Source: Halichondria panicea (lineage: Eukaryota > Porifera > Demospongiae > Suberitida > Halichondriidae). Taken from it: a DNA stretch of 64,000 nt. Location: positions 5,612,126 to 5,676,125 of the forward strand of contig NC_087391.1 of assembly GCF_963675165.1 (NCBI RefSeq), read 5' to 3'. Made by a program: the position numbers and the translations under genes. The notes under the pieces are model-generated. The model was not told the DNA's origin and did not search any database. It saw nothing but the letters and a program-made list of their open reading frames with translations. Positions 39,258 to 50,800 of the stretch are shown here, piece by piece (position 1 is the first letter of the stretch; each line of letters starts with the position of its first letter).

Positions 39258-40081
39258 CAGTGTGGTGTAAAACAGACGTTACATTTACTGCATATTGTTA
39301 GCTTTTACAAGTTAGCTGTTTATTGGTGCTACATACATGTGTGTACAATAGCTAGGTCGTTCTCTAAAAGTTCATGTTCTTGTGTTTGGTTGCAGCTACT
39401 CACGGCACAGCTACATAGCCGACTACAGTCAAGTGGGGACTCTTCAAGATGGCTCCCCTTGTTGGAAGGACTTCTCTCAGTCTAGGAACAACCGCTTCAT
39501 GACGGCCGAGGGGAGCAGCAAGAATCGCATCTTACCACCGGGAAAACTGCTCCATTTCTACAATGCTCCTCCTGACAGCACAGCAGAATCACTAGCGGAG
39601 GTAGGTCATGTGACAGTGTTGTCTAGTCATGTGATATCATCGTATAATAGGTGATTGCTAAAACAGGAGTCAGTGCTCCCATTGGAACCAAGTTCTTCTC
39701 TCAAGGTAATATATTTATGATGCTGATCATGTGATTGACGTGCTGGTCATGTCACCTGCAGGTGCGGGTAGTAAGAGTGCTACAGGGCTAATGGAGTTCA
39801 TGGACCCTGACTCAGCACTGGATTCCTTCGTACTAGTCAACCACCAGACTGTGTTCTCACAGAGTAAGCAATGGTTTCCCATTCAGCGCATGAAACAGCA
39901 TTTTCTTCCCTCGGTATTATTGCATTGTACTGTAGCGACGTTGTGTGCCCTCCCTATTACCCCCCTCATTATACCACACCCCCCCATTACCCCCCTCCTA
40001 TTACCCCCTGCAGCTGGTCAGGCATACACATTCAAGATGGCCTTCTCCAGCAACCTGTCTCTGGACGGAGGAGAGAACTGA
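36197..40081 (+). CDS. HNRNPL: hnRNP L-type RNA-binding protein
   Basis: Fourteen exons: 36197-36438, 36570-36657, 36973-37040, 37102-37252, 37328-37413, 37494-37590, 37784-37853, 38396-38536, 38732-38886, 39088-39209, 39396-39600, 39651-39705, 39762-39863, 40014-40081; 549 aa. hnRNP L and its paralogues bind CA-rich RNA and regulate splicing. Four RRMs can be placed: RRM1 (SRVVHARAVP...RQALVEFE), RRM2 (ILLFTVFNPMYPITVEVMRTICSPYG...QRIVVFRKNG), a Gln/Pro linker, RRM3 (VIMIYGLTPGKHNCDSVFNLLCSYG...AMAHIDN) and RRM4 (LLHFYNAPPDS...TFKMAFSS). GADIYAGCCTLKIEFA and SRNNRF are family signatures. It is more like hnRNP L than PTBP because of these. The abundance of CA tracts in introns of this window, as potential targets, is suggestive only. 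Confidence 0.93.
37930..38075. repeat. ~31-bp minisatellite in hnRNP L intron 7
   Basis: About five copies built on cacatgacatgccaccatcc plus cacccacatgt. Followed by unique sequence and a GT microsatellite (38318-38366) before exon 8. Confidence 0.85.
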
Positions 40082-40390
40082 AACACTCAACACTATAATT
40101 ATTAATAACTAACTCTCCGTGTAGTTATTACTTGCTCTCGCTATTTGAGATTTCTACGGCTTCTTTGCCACTCGTGTACAGTGAGGTTCGGTTACTCTTA
40201 ATCATTGTTTGATATTAAAATTCAAATGATTCTTGTTCAAAAATTCAGTGCTCACATAGAAATATTGAAAAATAATTTACAAGAATGAAAATAATAATTA
40301 TTGAGAATGACTTTCGCTGAAATAAACACAACTACACAGGGAAATTGATTGGAGCATGAATTAAAAACATCACACAAACACTATTATTCA
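40082..40390. other. Convergent 3' intergenic region hnRNP L / FHA gene
   Basis: A 309-bp AT-rich spacer between two stop codons. It contains aataaa-like motifs on the plus strand (cgctgaaataaacac near 40316). No gene seen. Confidence 0.55.
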
Positions 40391-43300
40391 CTAGTCGCTG
40401 TAGTTTGACTCGGAGCAGCTGGCAAAGTTATCCTCGATACTGTCATGGTAACACTCCACCTCGCTATCGTTGGTCTCATAGTCCACCCCCTCGCTAGCCA
40501 CACCCACTCCATAAGCTGCCATTCCTGCTTCATCATTAGCCACACCCCCTTCTTGTGGTAGTAGCTGTATAGAGGCCAGAGTGGAGTCAATATCTGCACG
40601 AGGAAACAAACATTAAAATTACACGATTGCAGTGGAGGAAGAACGTTTACCATTGAGCCATTTTTCGACAGACTTGACACTTCTGAAGATGCTGTGGACC
40701 TCCTACAGTGTGTGTGGGCGTGTGTGTGTGTGGGGGGGGGAGAGGTATAATTATTGTCATATGAGAACATTCGAAAACCACTAAATTGTTGCCCTTCAAA
40801 CGGTATCATCATCGTTAGGTCTAATTTCGGCCAAATAATTATAGCATGGAATCATGTACTGTATTAATGTATATACTTAAACAGCAAATCAATTCTCTCA
40901 GTTGCCATAACTTGAGTTCTGTCGCTTCAATTTTTCTGAAAACTTAGAAAGAGATCTTTAAAATGGTACCATCAAAGTCATATTTGAGAGATGACAGAAT
41001 TTGCCAATTTCGGCCCAATACCATGGTCCAAAGGCAAAAAATGACAAATTATGGCCCCAATCAAATTTTTGATTTAAACATATCATTTGAAAGGTCTCTT
41101 TCTAAGCTTTCAGAAAATCATAAAATTTTTGACATTTGATCAGCAGTACTGAAGTTATGGCTGTTAAACTAGACCCCTGTTAATCAATGGCCCCGAACTC
41201 TTTCAGCTAATGTCACTGCTCTTGTGATTGTCAAACTAGCGATTTGGTACATGCACTGAATAAACGCTCACTTTTGTCTGTGAGAACTTCCACTGTGGCA
41301 CTCTCTGATCTCCCGCAAGGCTAAACGGGACTATGTGGGGGGTATCATCACGACTGACCACACCCATTTCCTGTAGATCCCGTTTCGTGGCTGTCAGTTT
41401 GACAGCTGAGCCCTGCGCTAATCGACTGAGCTGCCGCATCCGTGCCTCAATGTTGGCAAGCATCAAGCTGATGTCAGGTGTCTGGGGTTGGGCAAGGGAA
41501 TATTGGCAGACAAACATAGTACGTACTATATATATGAACAGTGCACATGCAGCGTCATCTTGTAGCTCTCTATCAAAGAAATATTTATACTAAATACAAT
41601 GGACAATTCTTACTCCAGTTATGGGCAACCAAAATTACCTCTAAAAACAGGCTAATTTCGGAGAAAACACAAGGTGTATAATATAAAATTTTGGCTCGAA
41701 ATTAATCATTGATCTAAACAAAAACACACTATCTTGTAGCTCTATGAATTAATTGACATTTTAGTTGTGACATTGGGCATCCTCAATATAATATATTAGC
41801 TATCAAATTTTGCAGAAATCAACGTTATGGCAACGCCTCAGACAGGAAGGCTTAAGGCCAGAGAAGGTTTCCATTCCCATTCTGGACATGTGATGGTTGT
41901 TATGGCATTATGACTGACTTGTAAGCATTCTCTAGAGCATGTGATGGTTGGTATTTAATAACAACATGTGACACGCTGTGTATTTGTTTAGCAAGCACTA
42001 AGTGGTGTGTGGGAGGTTTATTCATGGCTTCTCAGTCAGCACTAAATATGCCTGCTGTATGCATAGCCCACCAACATGCACAATGATACAGCACACCACC
42101 TGACCACGGCAGGCACACAGCTGGGCAAACACAGAGTGTGTGCTATATGTGTCTGTCACAAGACTGATGCTACAATATGCTATTGTACTTTAATGAGACA
42201 ATTAAATCACATTAAATCACATTTTAACAGGCTACTGCACTACCACATAATTATACTAAAAAAATTTGTTGGAAAATGCATAATATTATTTTGCAGCAAA
42301 TTTTCAGCCATGCACACAATCCACATTCTACAAGGCTAACAGTAGCCACTAATAGAGCATCAGATATTTAACTCCCACCTGTCCCTCACCTGCTCCTGTT
42401 GTTCCTTGGTCCATTTCTTGCGTGCAGAGCCCTCTCCACACCCCTCACTACTGGCACTCTTTAACCCCTCCCCCACTATGACAGGCTCTGCGGACGACGC
42501 CAGGCTGAGATCAGATATAGATGTCTGCAGCTCATCACTACTTCCCTGGCCACCAATCTTTGTGTACGTTTTGTCTACCATCGAATGTTTTCCAGTAATA
42601 TCAGAAGTGGAACCAGACTTCTTACGTGCCTTGGAATCAATCCCCTTAGAACTACTGCCATGACCTCCATTCTTGGTACCGCTTGGTTTGTCAGTAGCTT
42701 TCCTCGCTGTGATATTGGAAAGAGAACCTGATTTTTTGCGTGTCTTGGAATCAAGAGTTGATTGTTTCACGTCGCTCTTGCTCTCAGCAGTTTTGCTCGT
42801 GATGTCCGAAAGAGAACCAGATTTTCGACGAGACTTTGCATCAAGTGCTGATGTTCGCACAGTTTGGGGGTTGCTCCTTTTAGTCGTGGCTGAGCGGGTA
42901 AGAGAAGAGGTACTTCGAGGTTTCTTAGTAACCTCTTTATTGGCCACTTCTTTCGTACTAACGGGGGACCTGTGTTTCACAAATGTCGACTGTTTTTTAC
43001 GGCTGAGTGAAGTGGCAGAGGCACTATTATTGACGACAGGGGGCGCTCTAACGGGGGAGTGGTCGGCAGATCGTGGGCGGGGCTTAGAATGTGGGTGTGG
43101 CTTGGAGCTCGGAGTGAAATCCACCACCCATGCGGAATTTGGAGACTGTTGCTCGTGAGACTTTGAGATGGCCTTCAAACGCAATTCATCTTTGACTGAT
43201 AGTTTTGCAGACCGGCCAGAGGAAACACTGCTAGCATCATCGGAATCAAAATCCCTCAATATTTGGGACCCATGTTGAGCGTGCCTGTACTCATTATCGG

Positions 43301-44829
43301 CAGGTGGGTGTGGTCTTCCATCCTCCCCCCACCAGGCTGGTTGTCCATACAGTCTACTGGTGGTGGACAGACTCGGCGTGTTGGAGAGCTCTGTTTGTCG
43401 CCGGCCATCTGTTCGTTTTGGAGATGTTGGTATGTCATCAAGAGGGCTCTCTATTTCAATGTCCTGTACAGAGAGATGGTTGGTCTCGTGTGATTGGGCG
43501 GAGCTAGAGGGGGGTGGTCTTGAGAGAGGTGGGGTTGACGCTTGAACGAGAGGAGAGTTCATTGTTTGAATATAACCAGGACCCTGTAGAGAAATGAAAT
43601 AGTAAATAATCGTTTGAAACAGCAGGTTTATGTCATTATGGCCATTATGTCTACCTCGCCATTAGAGGTAATAGGTAATGAATAAAGATACTTAATACAT
43701 TAACCTAATTATAAGTCACATGGTGAAGCCGCCTGTCTACCACCAACCCACACTGTTGGAGATCAAAAGCAAAATTGGCAGTTGTAAGGTACCCACAGGA
43801 TGCGTGAGACATGCACTAGTTACCTGTGGTAGTAGGTATGGCATGGGGCCTCCAGGGGTCATGATGGTGCCCCCTTGCTGCCCCCCAGCGGACAAGAAAT
43901 AGCCCCCTGGAAATATGATCCCCTGGGGCAGTAAAGTGGTCAACCCTGGAGCCAATGGTGATGATGATGAAGTTGGGGTATCCATGGCAAAACATTGGGT
44001 GGGGTCTACTACAGCCTGTGTGGGGGGTATCAAGAAAGATAGTTAGGATATTGAAAGCCATTGCACACACACACACAGTGGTACATGTTTTGGAAAGAAA
44101 TAACTGAGTTTTGAGGTGGTTGCAGGTGTTTGAGGTGAGCAGGGAAAGTTGAGAAATGAAAGTTGTTTCTTCAGGCAAACACTAAATAAACCACACAACT
44201 CTAATCACACACAACATGAGGTGATCACCTGACGCTGAGGTGAGGTCTGGGTGGCAGCTGTGGTGGGCACTGGGTGTACCGTGGTCCTCGTAGTAACCCC
44301 GGCTGAGGGCTTGACTGGATGGAAGTTCTCCTCCACACGAAACACATGAGACTTCTCTGTACACAACCAATACAGTGTGTCAATGGTTAGTTAGCCTAGC
44401 TAATGGTATTATTATCACCATGTCCAAATCTGAGCGAGTCTCCATGGCGAAGCTCATCTGTATCTCTTGTGAGGGGAGCGTTGTTAATGAATGTCTGTAT
44501 ATAGAATGGTGGGAGATTAGATGAGGACAGAAGTGTATTCACGGCCTACCCCACTCGGCGTTCCTAGGTCTCTGACTATGTACGTGTGTTTCCTATCACT
44601 CCACTCGACAATGGCATGCCTTCGCTCAATACTTCTCAACTGTTGACAATAGAGACACACACTCATAAAGCACTCTATAGTAATGGCTTTTTGTTTGTGT
44701 TACCTTGAGTTGTAGCCCTGAGTCATCAGCTTGTCCTACAGTGAGAGGCCTCTCTTTACTCAGTGTCAACAGCCTGCCTTCCTTCCCAGTCCCCACTTCA
44801 CGCACCTCACGTATCTGCCAACAGCTCAT
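40391..44829 (-). CDS. FHA-domain protein, CEP170-like
   Basis: Nine exons (minus): 44704-44829, 44550-44639, 44419-44494, 44229-44356, 43824-44015, 42390-43583, 41272-41481, 40651-40702, 40391-40593; 756 aa. The N-terminal FHA domain (about 1-110) shows ERPLTVGQADDSGLQLK, RSIERRHAIVEW, VRDLGTPSGTFIN and DSLRFGHG, the phosphothreonine-binding fold. It resembles the CEP170 FHA domain, including the order R-S-x-[DE]-[RK]-x-HA and LRFG. The middle is a disordered Ser/Pro/Lys-rich region with repeated KARKKSGSxSDITxK motifs (five or six copies), probably basic microtubule- or kinase-binding sites. A C-terminal helical part follows (ISLMLANIEARMRQLSRLAQ, then an acidic tail). CEP170 is a centrosomal and microtubule protein; assignment beyond FHA is moderate. 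An in-frame ATG at 44838 is an alternative start. Confidence 0.75.
40895..41170. mobile_element. Foldback MITE, copy C
   Basis: In an intron of the FHA gene. The left arm contains gttgccataacttgagttct; the right arm ends gaagttatggctgtta. The centre ggcccaataccatggtccaa is as in the other copies. About 276 bp, slightly shortened in the left arm. Confidence 0.8.
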
Positions 44830-44838
44830 TGTCTCCAC

Positions 44839-45088
44839 CTACCGCACCTAGATATATCTAGGCTAGAACCTAAATAGCTAAACCCTATAAGGCCTCCTAG
44901 TTGGTTGACACATTTACTCCTCATGCATGCTCAAAGGCTTTAGTTCCTCCCAGCTATATAAATATTGCTCATAGAGATCATTGTTCAATGTTTTCTCATG
45001 TGGTACATACATTCATAATAATTATACACACACACACAAGCAGTACACACTCAAAAATCACTAAAATGTCCACTAGTAGTCTAGCAAG
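44839..45088. other. Spacer between FHA gene and cathepsin L-like 1
   Basis: A 250-bp promoter-containing spacer for the FHA gene. Includes the 3' end of the cathepsin gene and a short CA tract (45026-45038). Confidence 0.5.
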
Positions 45089-46181
45089 TTAGACGACGGG
45101 GTAGCTGGCCTGTGTAGCGATACCGCAGTTGTTGTCCCTGTTCCTGGCCATGTGGATGTATCCTTCCATTCCCCAGCTCGTGCCCCAGCTGTTCTTCACG
45201 ATCCAGTAGTCTGAACCACCATCGGTTCCGTAGCCGACAACCAGAACTCCATGGTCCAATTTGGTCGAAGAGCACTCTCGCTCATAGTAGACTCCACTGT
45301 GGTAGAGCTGGTAGCTCTGGTGGCTGGCATCAATAGCAACCGAGATCGGGCCAATGTCTGTAGAGGCCTTCATCAGAGCATCCTCGTCCTTGTGTGCAAC
45401 ATCAACGTAACTAGAGAGAGTTGCGCCAACATTGCTAGATTTGAACGTGCACCTCTCATCGTGAGCTCTGTAGGGGTAGCTCTCTTCCGTATCGATTCCG
45501 CCATTTGCCTTGATGTACCTGAAGGCATTGTCCATGAGGCCACCTTTGCAGCCGTTGTCGCCATAACTGCCCGAGCAATCGACAAGGTTTTGCTCGCTGA
45601 GGGAGACCAATGTGCCACTCTTGTGGAAGTGTTGTCCCTCCAGAGATCCGGTGGTGCTAAAGGCCCAGCAAGATCCGCACTGGCCTTGGTTCTTGATTCC
45701 TGTCACATAGCCCTTTGCCCTCCAGTCAACAGTGTCAGCCTCGGGCTTGAAGTTGGGATCAGACTTGAAGATCTTTGTGCTGTTAGAGCGGGGGCCGGAT
45801 TTGTACCCGTTCATCATTGACACAAACTCCTCGTTCTTGAGATCAGCGAATTGGTTCATACCGAGAGTGAAGCTGTGCTTGCCAGCGGCGTTGTGCTCCT
45901 CGACTATCTTCTTGTTGTCCTGCCAGATGTTGTATCTGTTGAGCTCCTCAACATCATCTTTGTAGTCTCTTTGGAAGGTCTGCAAATAAAATCAATTGAT
46001 CTAATATTTTTTGCATTGGAAAACTTTGCATGCACCACATAAATACAGCCATTGCAAAGCAGCCTCTCACATATATACAAGGTGACAATCAGGTAACAAA
46101 TGTTCTCACCTGTTTCCAGGAGTCCCACTCCACATCAGCAACTGCAAAAGCAACCAAAGCAAGAAGTATAAGTGTCTTCAT
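45089..46181 (-). CDS. Cathepsin L-like cysteine protease 1
   Basis: Two exons (minus): 46110-46181 and 45089-45979; 320 aa, typical for a pre-pro-cathepsin [16 protein letters not shown] is a signal peptide. The propeptide has the ERFNIN-type helix ([20 protein letters not shown]) and GMNQFADL (GNFD-type) motif. The mature protease has the catalytic Cys in [10 protein letters not shown], His in [11 protein letters not shown], Asn in KNSWGTSWG, and the oxyanion Gln in [28 protein letters not shown] is a cathepsin L signature. It acts in lysosomes or is secreted; in sponges such enzymes digest bacterial food. A paralogue lies directly upstream on the same strand. Confidence 0.95.
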
Positions 46182-46527
46182 TGTTGAACGAGCTCACACA
46201 CAATCAGTCAGAGATAAGACAAGAGAAAAATGTGCAATAAGCAAGCTCCCAGTTGGTGTCTGGTTATGTAGGATAGATTTTTAATAATCATGTGATTTTA
46301 AGCTTTCTGATTCCATTCCATAAGATTTGAGATTCATGTGTGCGCATGCACACACATGCACACACGAAGAAGAGCTGGAGAGTGAAAGCCCAACACCTCT
46401 GGCCTAAGGATTAGAGAGATTCTTAGTTTTTAATTCCGTGCGAATGGGATAGCCAACAAACTCCCACAAAATATATAGCACAAACATAGTTAAACTATTA
46501 GTTCACTAAGTGTGATCTGTAGGGTAG
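46182..46527. other. Spacer between the two cathepsin genes
   Basis: The 346 bp between the start of cathepsin 1 and the stop of cathepsin 2, so it holds the promoter of cathepsin 1. A short TG/CA-rich stretch (46337-46365) is the only repeat seen. Confidence 0.5.
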
Positions 46528-47567
46528 CTATACTGTAGGGTAGCTAGCAAGGGTAGCAATGCCACAGTTATTGTTCCTGTTCCTAGCCAGCATCATGTAT
46601 CCATTCATTCCCCAGCTTGTGCCCCAGCTGTTCTTCAGTAGCCAGTAGTTCTTGCCATCCAAAGTTCCAAAGCCTACGACCAGCGGGGAATGGTTTACAT
46701 TAGTCTCAGAACATGCAGGCTCATAGTAGATTCCACTCTTGTACATGCTAAAGCTTGAATGTTGTCCATCCATGGCAGCAGACACTGGACCAATAGACTG
46801 TACAGCTTGCATCAGAGCTTGCTCATCCTTGGAAGGGACACTCTTGTAGCCAGTACAAGTAGCTCCGATATTTGAGATATTATAACGGCATTTATTGTCA
46901 TTAGCTGTGTAGGGATAGCTAGCCTCTGTATCAATGCCACCATTGTCCTTAGTGTACTGGAAACTGGATTTCATAAGGCCACCGTTGCATCCGTAATTGT
47001 TGTACTTGGAGTTGTACGTACAATCCATCAGATTTTGCTCACTGAGAGAAACAAGTTTTCCTGTTTTAATGAAGTGCTGTCCTTCTAGTGCCCCGGTTGC
47101 ACTAAAAGCCCAGCAAGACCCACACTGTAGTTGGTTTCCTACTGAAGTGACTGCACCTTTGGCTGTCCAGTTAACATTCATATCAGCCTGGAAAAAGGGA
47201 TCTGGTATAAACATTTGACTGTTGTCAAAATGCTCGATTTTTGGAGCTTTGAAGCCATGTGCTATTTCATGGCTTTCCAGGTCAGCGAATTGGTTCATGC
47301 CGAGAGTGAAGCCGAGCTCCTTCGTGTTGTGCTCCTCGACTAGCTTCTTATTGACCTGCCAGATGTTGTATCTGTTGAGCTCCTCAATATCATTGGAATA
47401 GTGCTTGCTGTAACCCTGGGAGAGTTTTAATAGTAACAATGAACAGTATGGATACACAGCCTAGTAGACTACATTCTGTTTACCAATTTCCATGCCTCCC
47501 ACTCAGGATGAAACTCCAAGGCACTTGTCAAAGCCACAACAGTAAAAATTAAAACCACAACTCTCAT
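46528..47567 (-). CDS. Cathepsin L-like cysteine protease 2
   Basis: Two exons (minus): 47484-47567 and 46528-47415; 323 aa. It begins with a signal peptide ([16 protein letters not shown]). The propeptide has [20 protein letters not shown] and GMNQFADL. The active-site Cys is in [13 protein letters not shown], Asn in KNSWGTSWG and Gln in GNQLQCGS. The His neighbourhood is [11 protein letters not shown] instead of the usual [11 protein letters not shown], so the residues flanking the catalytic His differ from paralogue 1 although the His stays. The intron position (after WK-x) is the same as in paralogue 1, so the pair arose by tandem duplication. The propeptide and N-linked sites are more diverged. 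Likely a digestive or secreted protease with altered substrate preference, by inference. Confidence 0.93.
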
Positions 47568-47839
47568 CTTGATCTCATTGATGAATGGCTGCAATAATTA
47601 TTGCACTGTGCACCGTAAATGTGATCCGGGTGTTGGCGCATGCGCCAAAAGGTGGAGTCCCAAAATCGCTAAAAGAGGGGGAGGAGTCGAGGTTGATGAC
47701 AGTCACGCCCATCTGGACCAGAGGGGCGGGCAGAGGAGACCGCATGGGACAATGTGGATGTGGGCGCGCATGGGGGCCGGGGATGGGGAGGAATAATAAC
47801 AACACACTTGAACTCATGGTTACATGTACATGTTCTACA
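47568..47839. promoter_or_regulatory. Bidirectional promoter cathepsin 2 / HAUS5 with NRF1-like palindrome
   Basis: A 272-bp spacer between divergent start codons. It contains the 16-bp perfect palindrome TTGGCGCATGCGCCAA (47633-47648), whose GCGCATGCGC core is the same as the site in the COQ8A/CSE1L promoter. Confidence 0.65.
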
Positions 47840-50800
47840 ATGAGCAAGCAACATTCCAAACATGGCAGGAGGAAGGGTGGTGTGTCTAGAAGTGAAGACC
47901 AAGCTCAAGCAATGTTGAAATGGGCTGTGGATGATATGAGGCTCAGTACTGACACTCTACCTAGCTTAGAGGACCTGAACACGTGAGGCCATTAAATATC
48001 ATAAGAATCAAAGCATAAACGAACGAAAGCATTAATAATAAAAATATCAGAGCATAAACGAACATTTTCCATTCAACCATTAGGTTGCTAAGAGGTAGTA
48101 CGGGTAACACCTGGGACTACATCTGTGAACATGTTCACTCGTCTACCATTGTGAATACTGCTCGTCAAAACCTACGCCTGTAAGTCCAACTGAACCCCCT
48201 CTCCCTCTTGACTTACTCAATGTATTCAACCCTCCTCTTACAGTCACTCTGGAGGTGTGTCTACTGAGCATGCCCAGTTACTAGCTGAGCAGAATGAACT
48301 ACAACGAGAGTTAGCCTCACTTCAAGTGGCAGTCTCACAGACACTACAGGATGCTAACAGACTGGAGGCCGATATCGTTGCCGTGGAGACAACCAATCAG
48401 TGTACTCGAGCAGAGATGGATGAGCTGTGTAACAAGAGCACCCTCCTCTCCGCCCACTCAGTCAGATGTGAAGAGGTGGTGCATGTTTTGATGGAGTACT
48501 GCAAGAGAATGAGGCACAGAGAGGAATTGTGCAGGTGCAATAATTATACAATTTGTGGTCTGTGAAAAAATGTATGTTGCTAAATCGTTAGTAAACTACT
48601 GATCAACAGGCTATCTTCAATTTATGGTGTTACGTATGCAATCTGCCACAGTAGATGCATGCACAGACTTATGTTTGTTCAAGTTGCCCAATGTGTACAG
48701 TTTTTGTAATTCACATACAAAGCTCTGTTGTTAATAGTGATTGTGTGTGTTCAGGTATCCAGACAAGGAGCAGTCTTACTTCACTAGAGAGCCCTCCTCA
48801 ATATCCACGACACCTGTTACCTTGGAGACTGCCTGCATGGTGAGTATGCATGGATACAGAGTGTATGCTACATTAGGTAGTTAGTAGGAGGACATTGCCT
48901 CCACTGGACTGTGTGTAATATGGAGTACAGTATTATCTGAGGACATTGCCTCCACTGGACTGTGTGTAATATGGATAATATGGAGTACAGTATTATCTGA
49001 GGACATTGCCTCCACTGGACTGTGTGTAATATGGAGTACAGTATTATCTGAGGACATTGCCTCCACTGGACTGTGTGTAATATAGAGTACAATGGCCATA
49101 TATTAGAAAGATACCTTTCAAATACTGTTAAAACTTCTTCGATTGGGACCATTATTTGTCATTTTTCGATCATGGTATTATGGCCGGAATTGGCGAATTT
49201 TTTCATCCTCCAAATATGAACATTGATGGTACCATTTGAATTCTTCACTGAAATAGGACCAACAGAACTAACCATAATATCTACACGGTTTGATTCCCAT
49301 TCTCTGTGTTGCTGTTCCCATTCTTCACATGATTTAGATTGGCTGTACTTCGAGTTGTTTGTGGGTTGCTGGGTCAGTCATGCGTCATTTGTACGTAGCC
49401 ACAAACTTGTGTTTTGTTATACGGTACATGTCTACCTTCTCTAAAACAATGTTACCCCCCCCCCCCGTAGCGTGATGTGCGGAGTGTGTGTGGAGTGGTG
49501 GAGGAGGTGGTACTATATGGAGGAGAGTCTGATGGTGGGGGGGAGAGACTGAGGGAGCAGGCTTGGAGCAGGGTAGAGGTGAGCGGCCTAAGGGCTTTAA
49601 CACTCTAGGACTCTACTGTACATGTAGTGATTGTTCTGTCCATGATCGATCTACAATAGATGTGCTTTTTGATAGTATGGTCTAATGCACAGAATATTAT
49701 TATCTACCATGTACATGTACTAGGATACACACCTTCCACAATCCTAACCCGCCCCCTCACACCCACAACACAGGCACTCCTCGCAGCCCACCCCCCTCAC
49801 GAGATCCTCGGAGCACTGACTAGACTAACTGCTGAGCTGGCAGATAAGATCCACTCCCACACTGAAAGCATTGATCTGACTAGGGACGCTCAGGAACTCA
49901 GGTGACCTCTCATTGATGAAATTCATACTCTAAACAGATTCATACATTTTGCTGGGTTTGCATATGCAAACAGATTCATAAGATGTATTTGGGAACAAAT
50001 TCACTCCCTTTTACAGAGAGTGACATGGGTATTTCCCTGAGAAAACCCCTCTGTAGAGCAAGGTGGTATTTTTTGTAGAGCACTAGTATATAAAGAGGGT
50101 GATAGATTGACTAGATTGAGTATGTTATACTGATTATCTGGGAACATGGCTGATCGAACAGAAAAAACGGGACTCCTTGATAAAAAGTCACCGTCAACGA
50201 CGTACGCAAGACAACTGTTTGCCCTTGTCGTCGTCGTGTTTGCGATAGAGTTTGGATTGGGAGTCAAGTTGTGTCTTGTCAACATGAAATACTGGCTGTT
50301 TATGGATGCCTCATGTGATCACCTCAACGCAACCGCCAACGCCACTGTAGAGCCCCCAACCGAGGATCCTGGTTATCTGGTTGCTGGTAAACACATTCGG
50401 ACTGGAAGCACTGTGCATGTACTGCTCTTCCTGTTTACGTTTCTCATCTCTGCCCTCAACATGCTCGAGTACGTTCAACTTGCCTACGGGACATACAAGT
50501 ATCTCTCTGACTCGCAAAAACCACTCCCTACAAAAGTGACGCCGGAAGATCCGAAGCCTCTACGGAAGCCGTGGTGTAGCTGGTTGGCTATCTTTGTGAT
50601 CTTTTTCTTCTTGTGCTTAGTTCCTCTCCTCAAGTTCTCTGTGGGTGTTATTATGGAGGTGCAGAAATCGGGATGCATTTGGGAGGCCTCTTCTGGCGGT
50701 AATTTGTCGAGGATTTATGTGGCCTACTGTTGTTTGGAGCTGTTGAACGCTGTCTTGCTTGCCTGCACTGTTCGAGTATTAATGGTGTGGCAAACAATCA

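Noticed and set aside
45251-45820. A 189-codon plus-strand frame opposite cathepsin 1
   Set aside because: Shadow frame of a well-supported protease exon.
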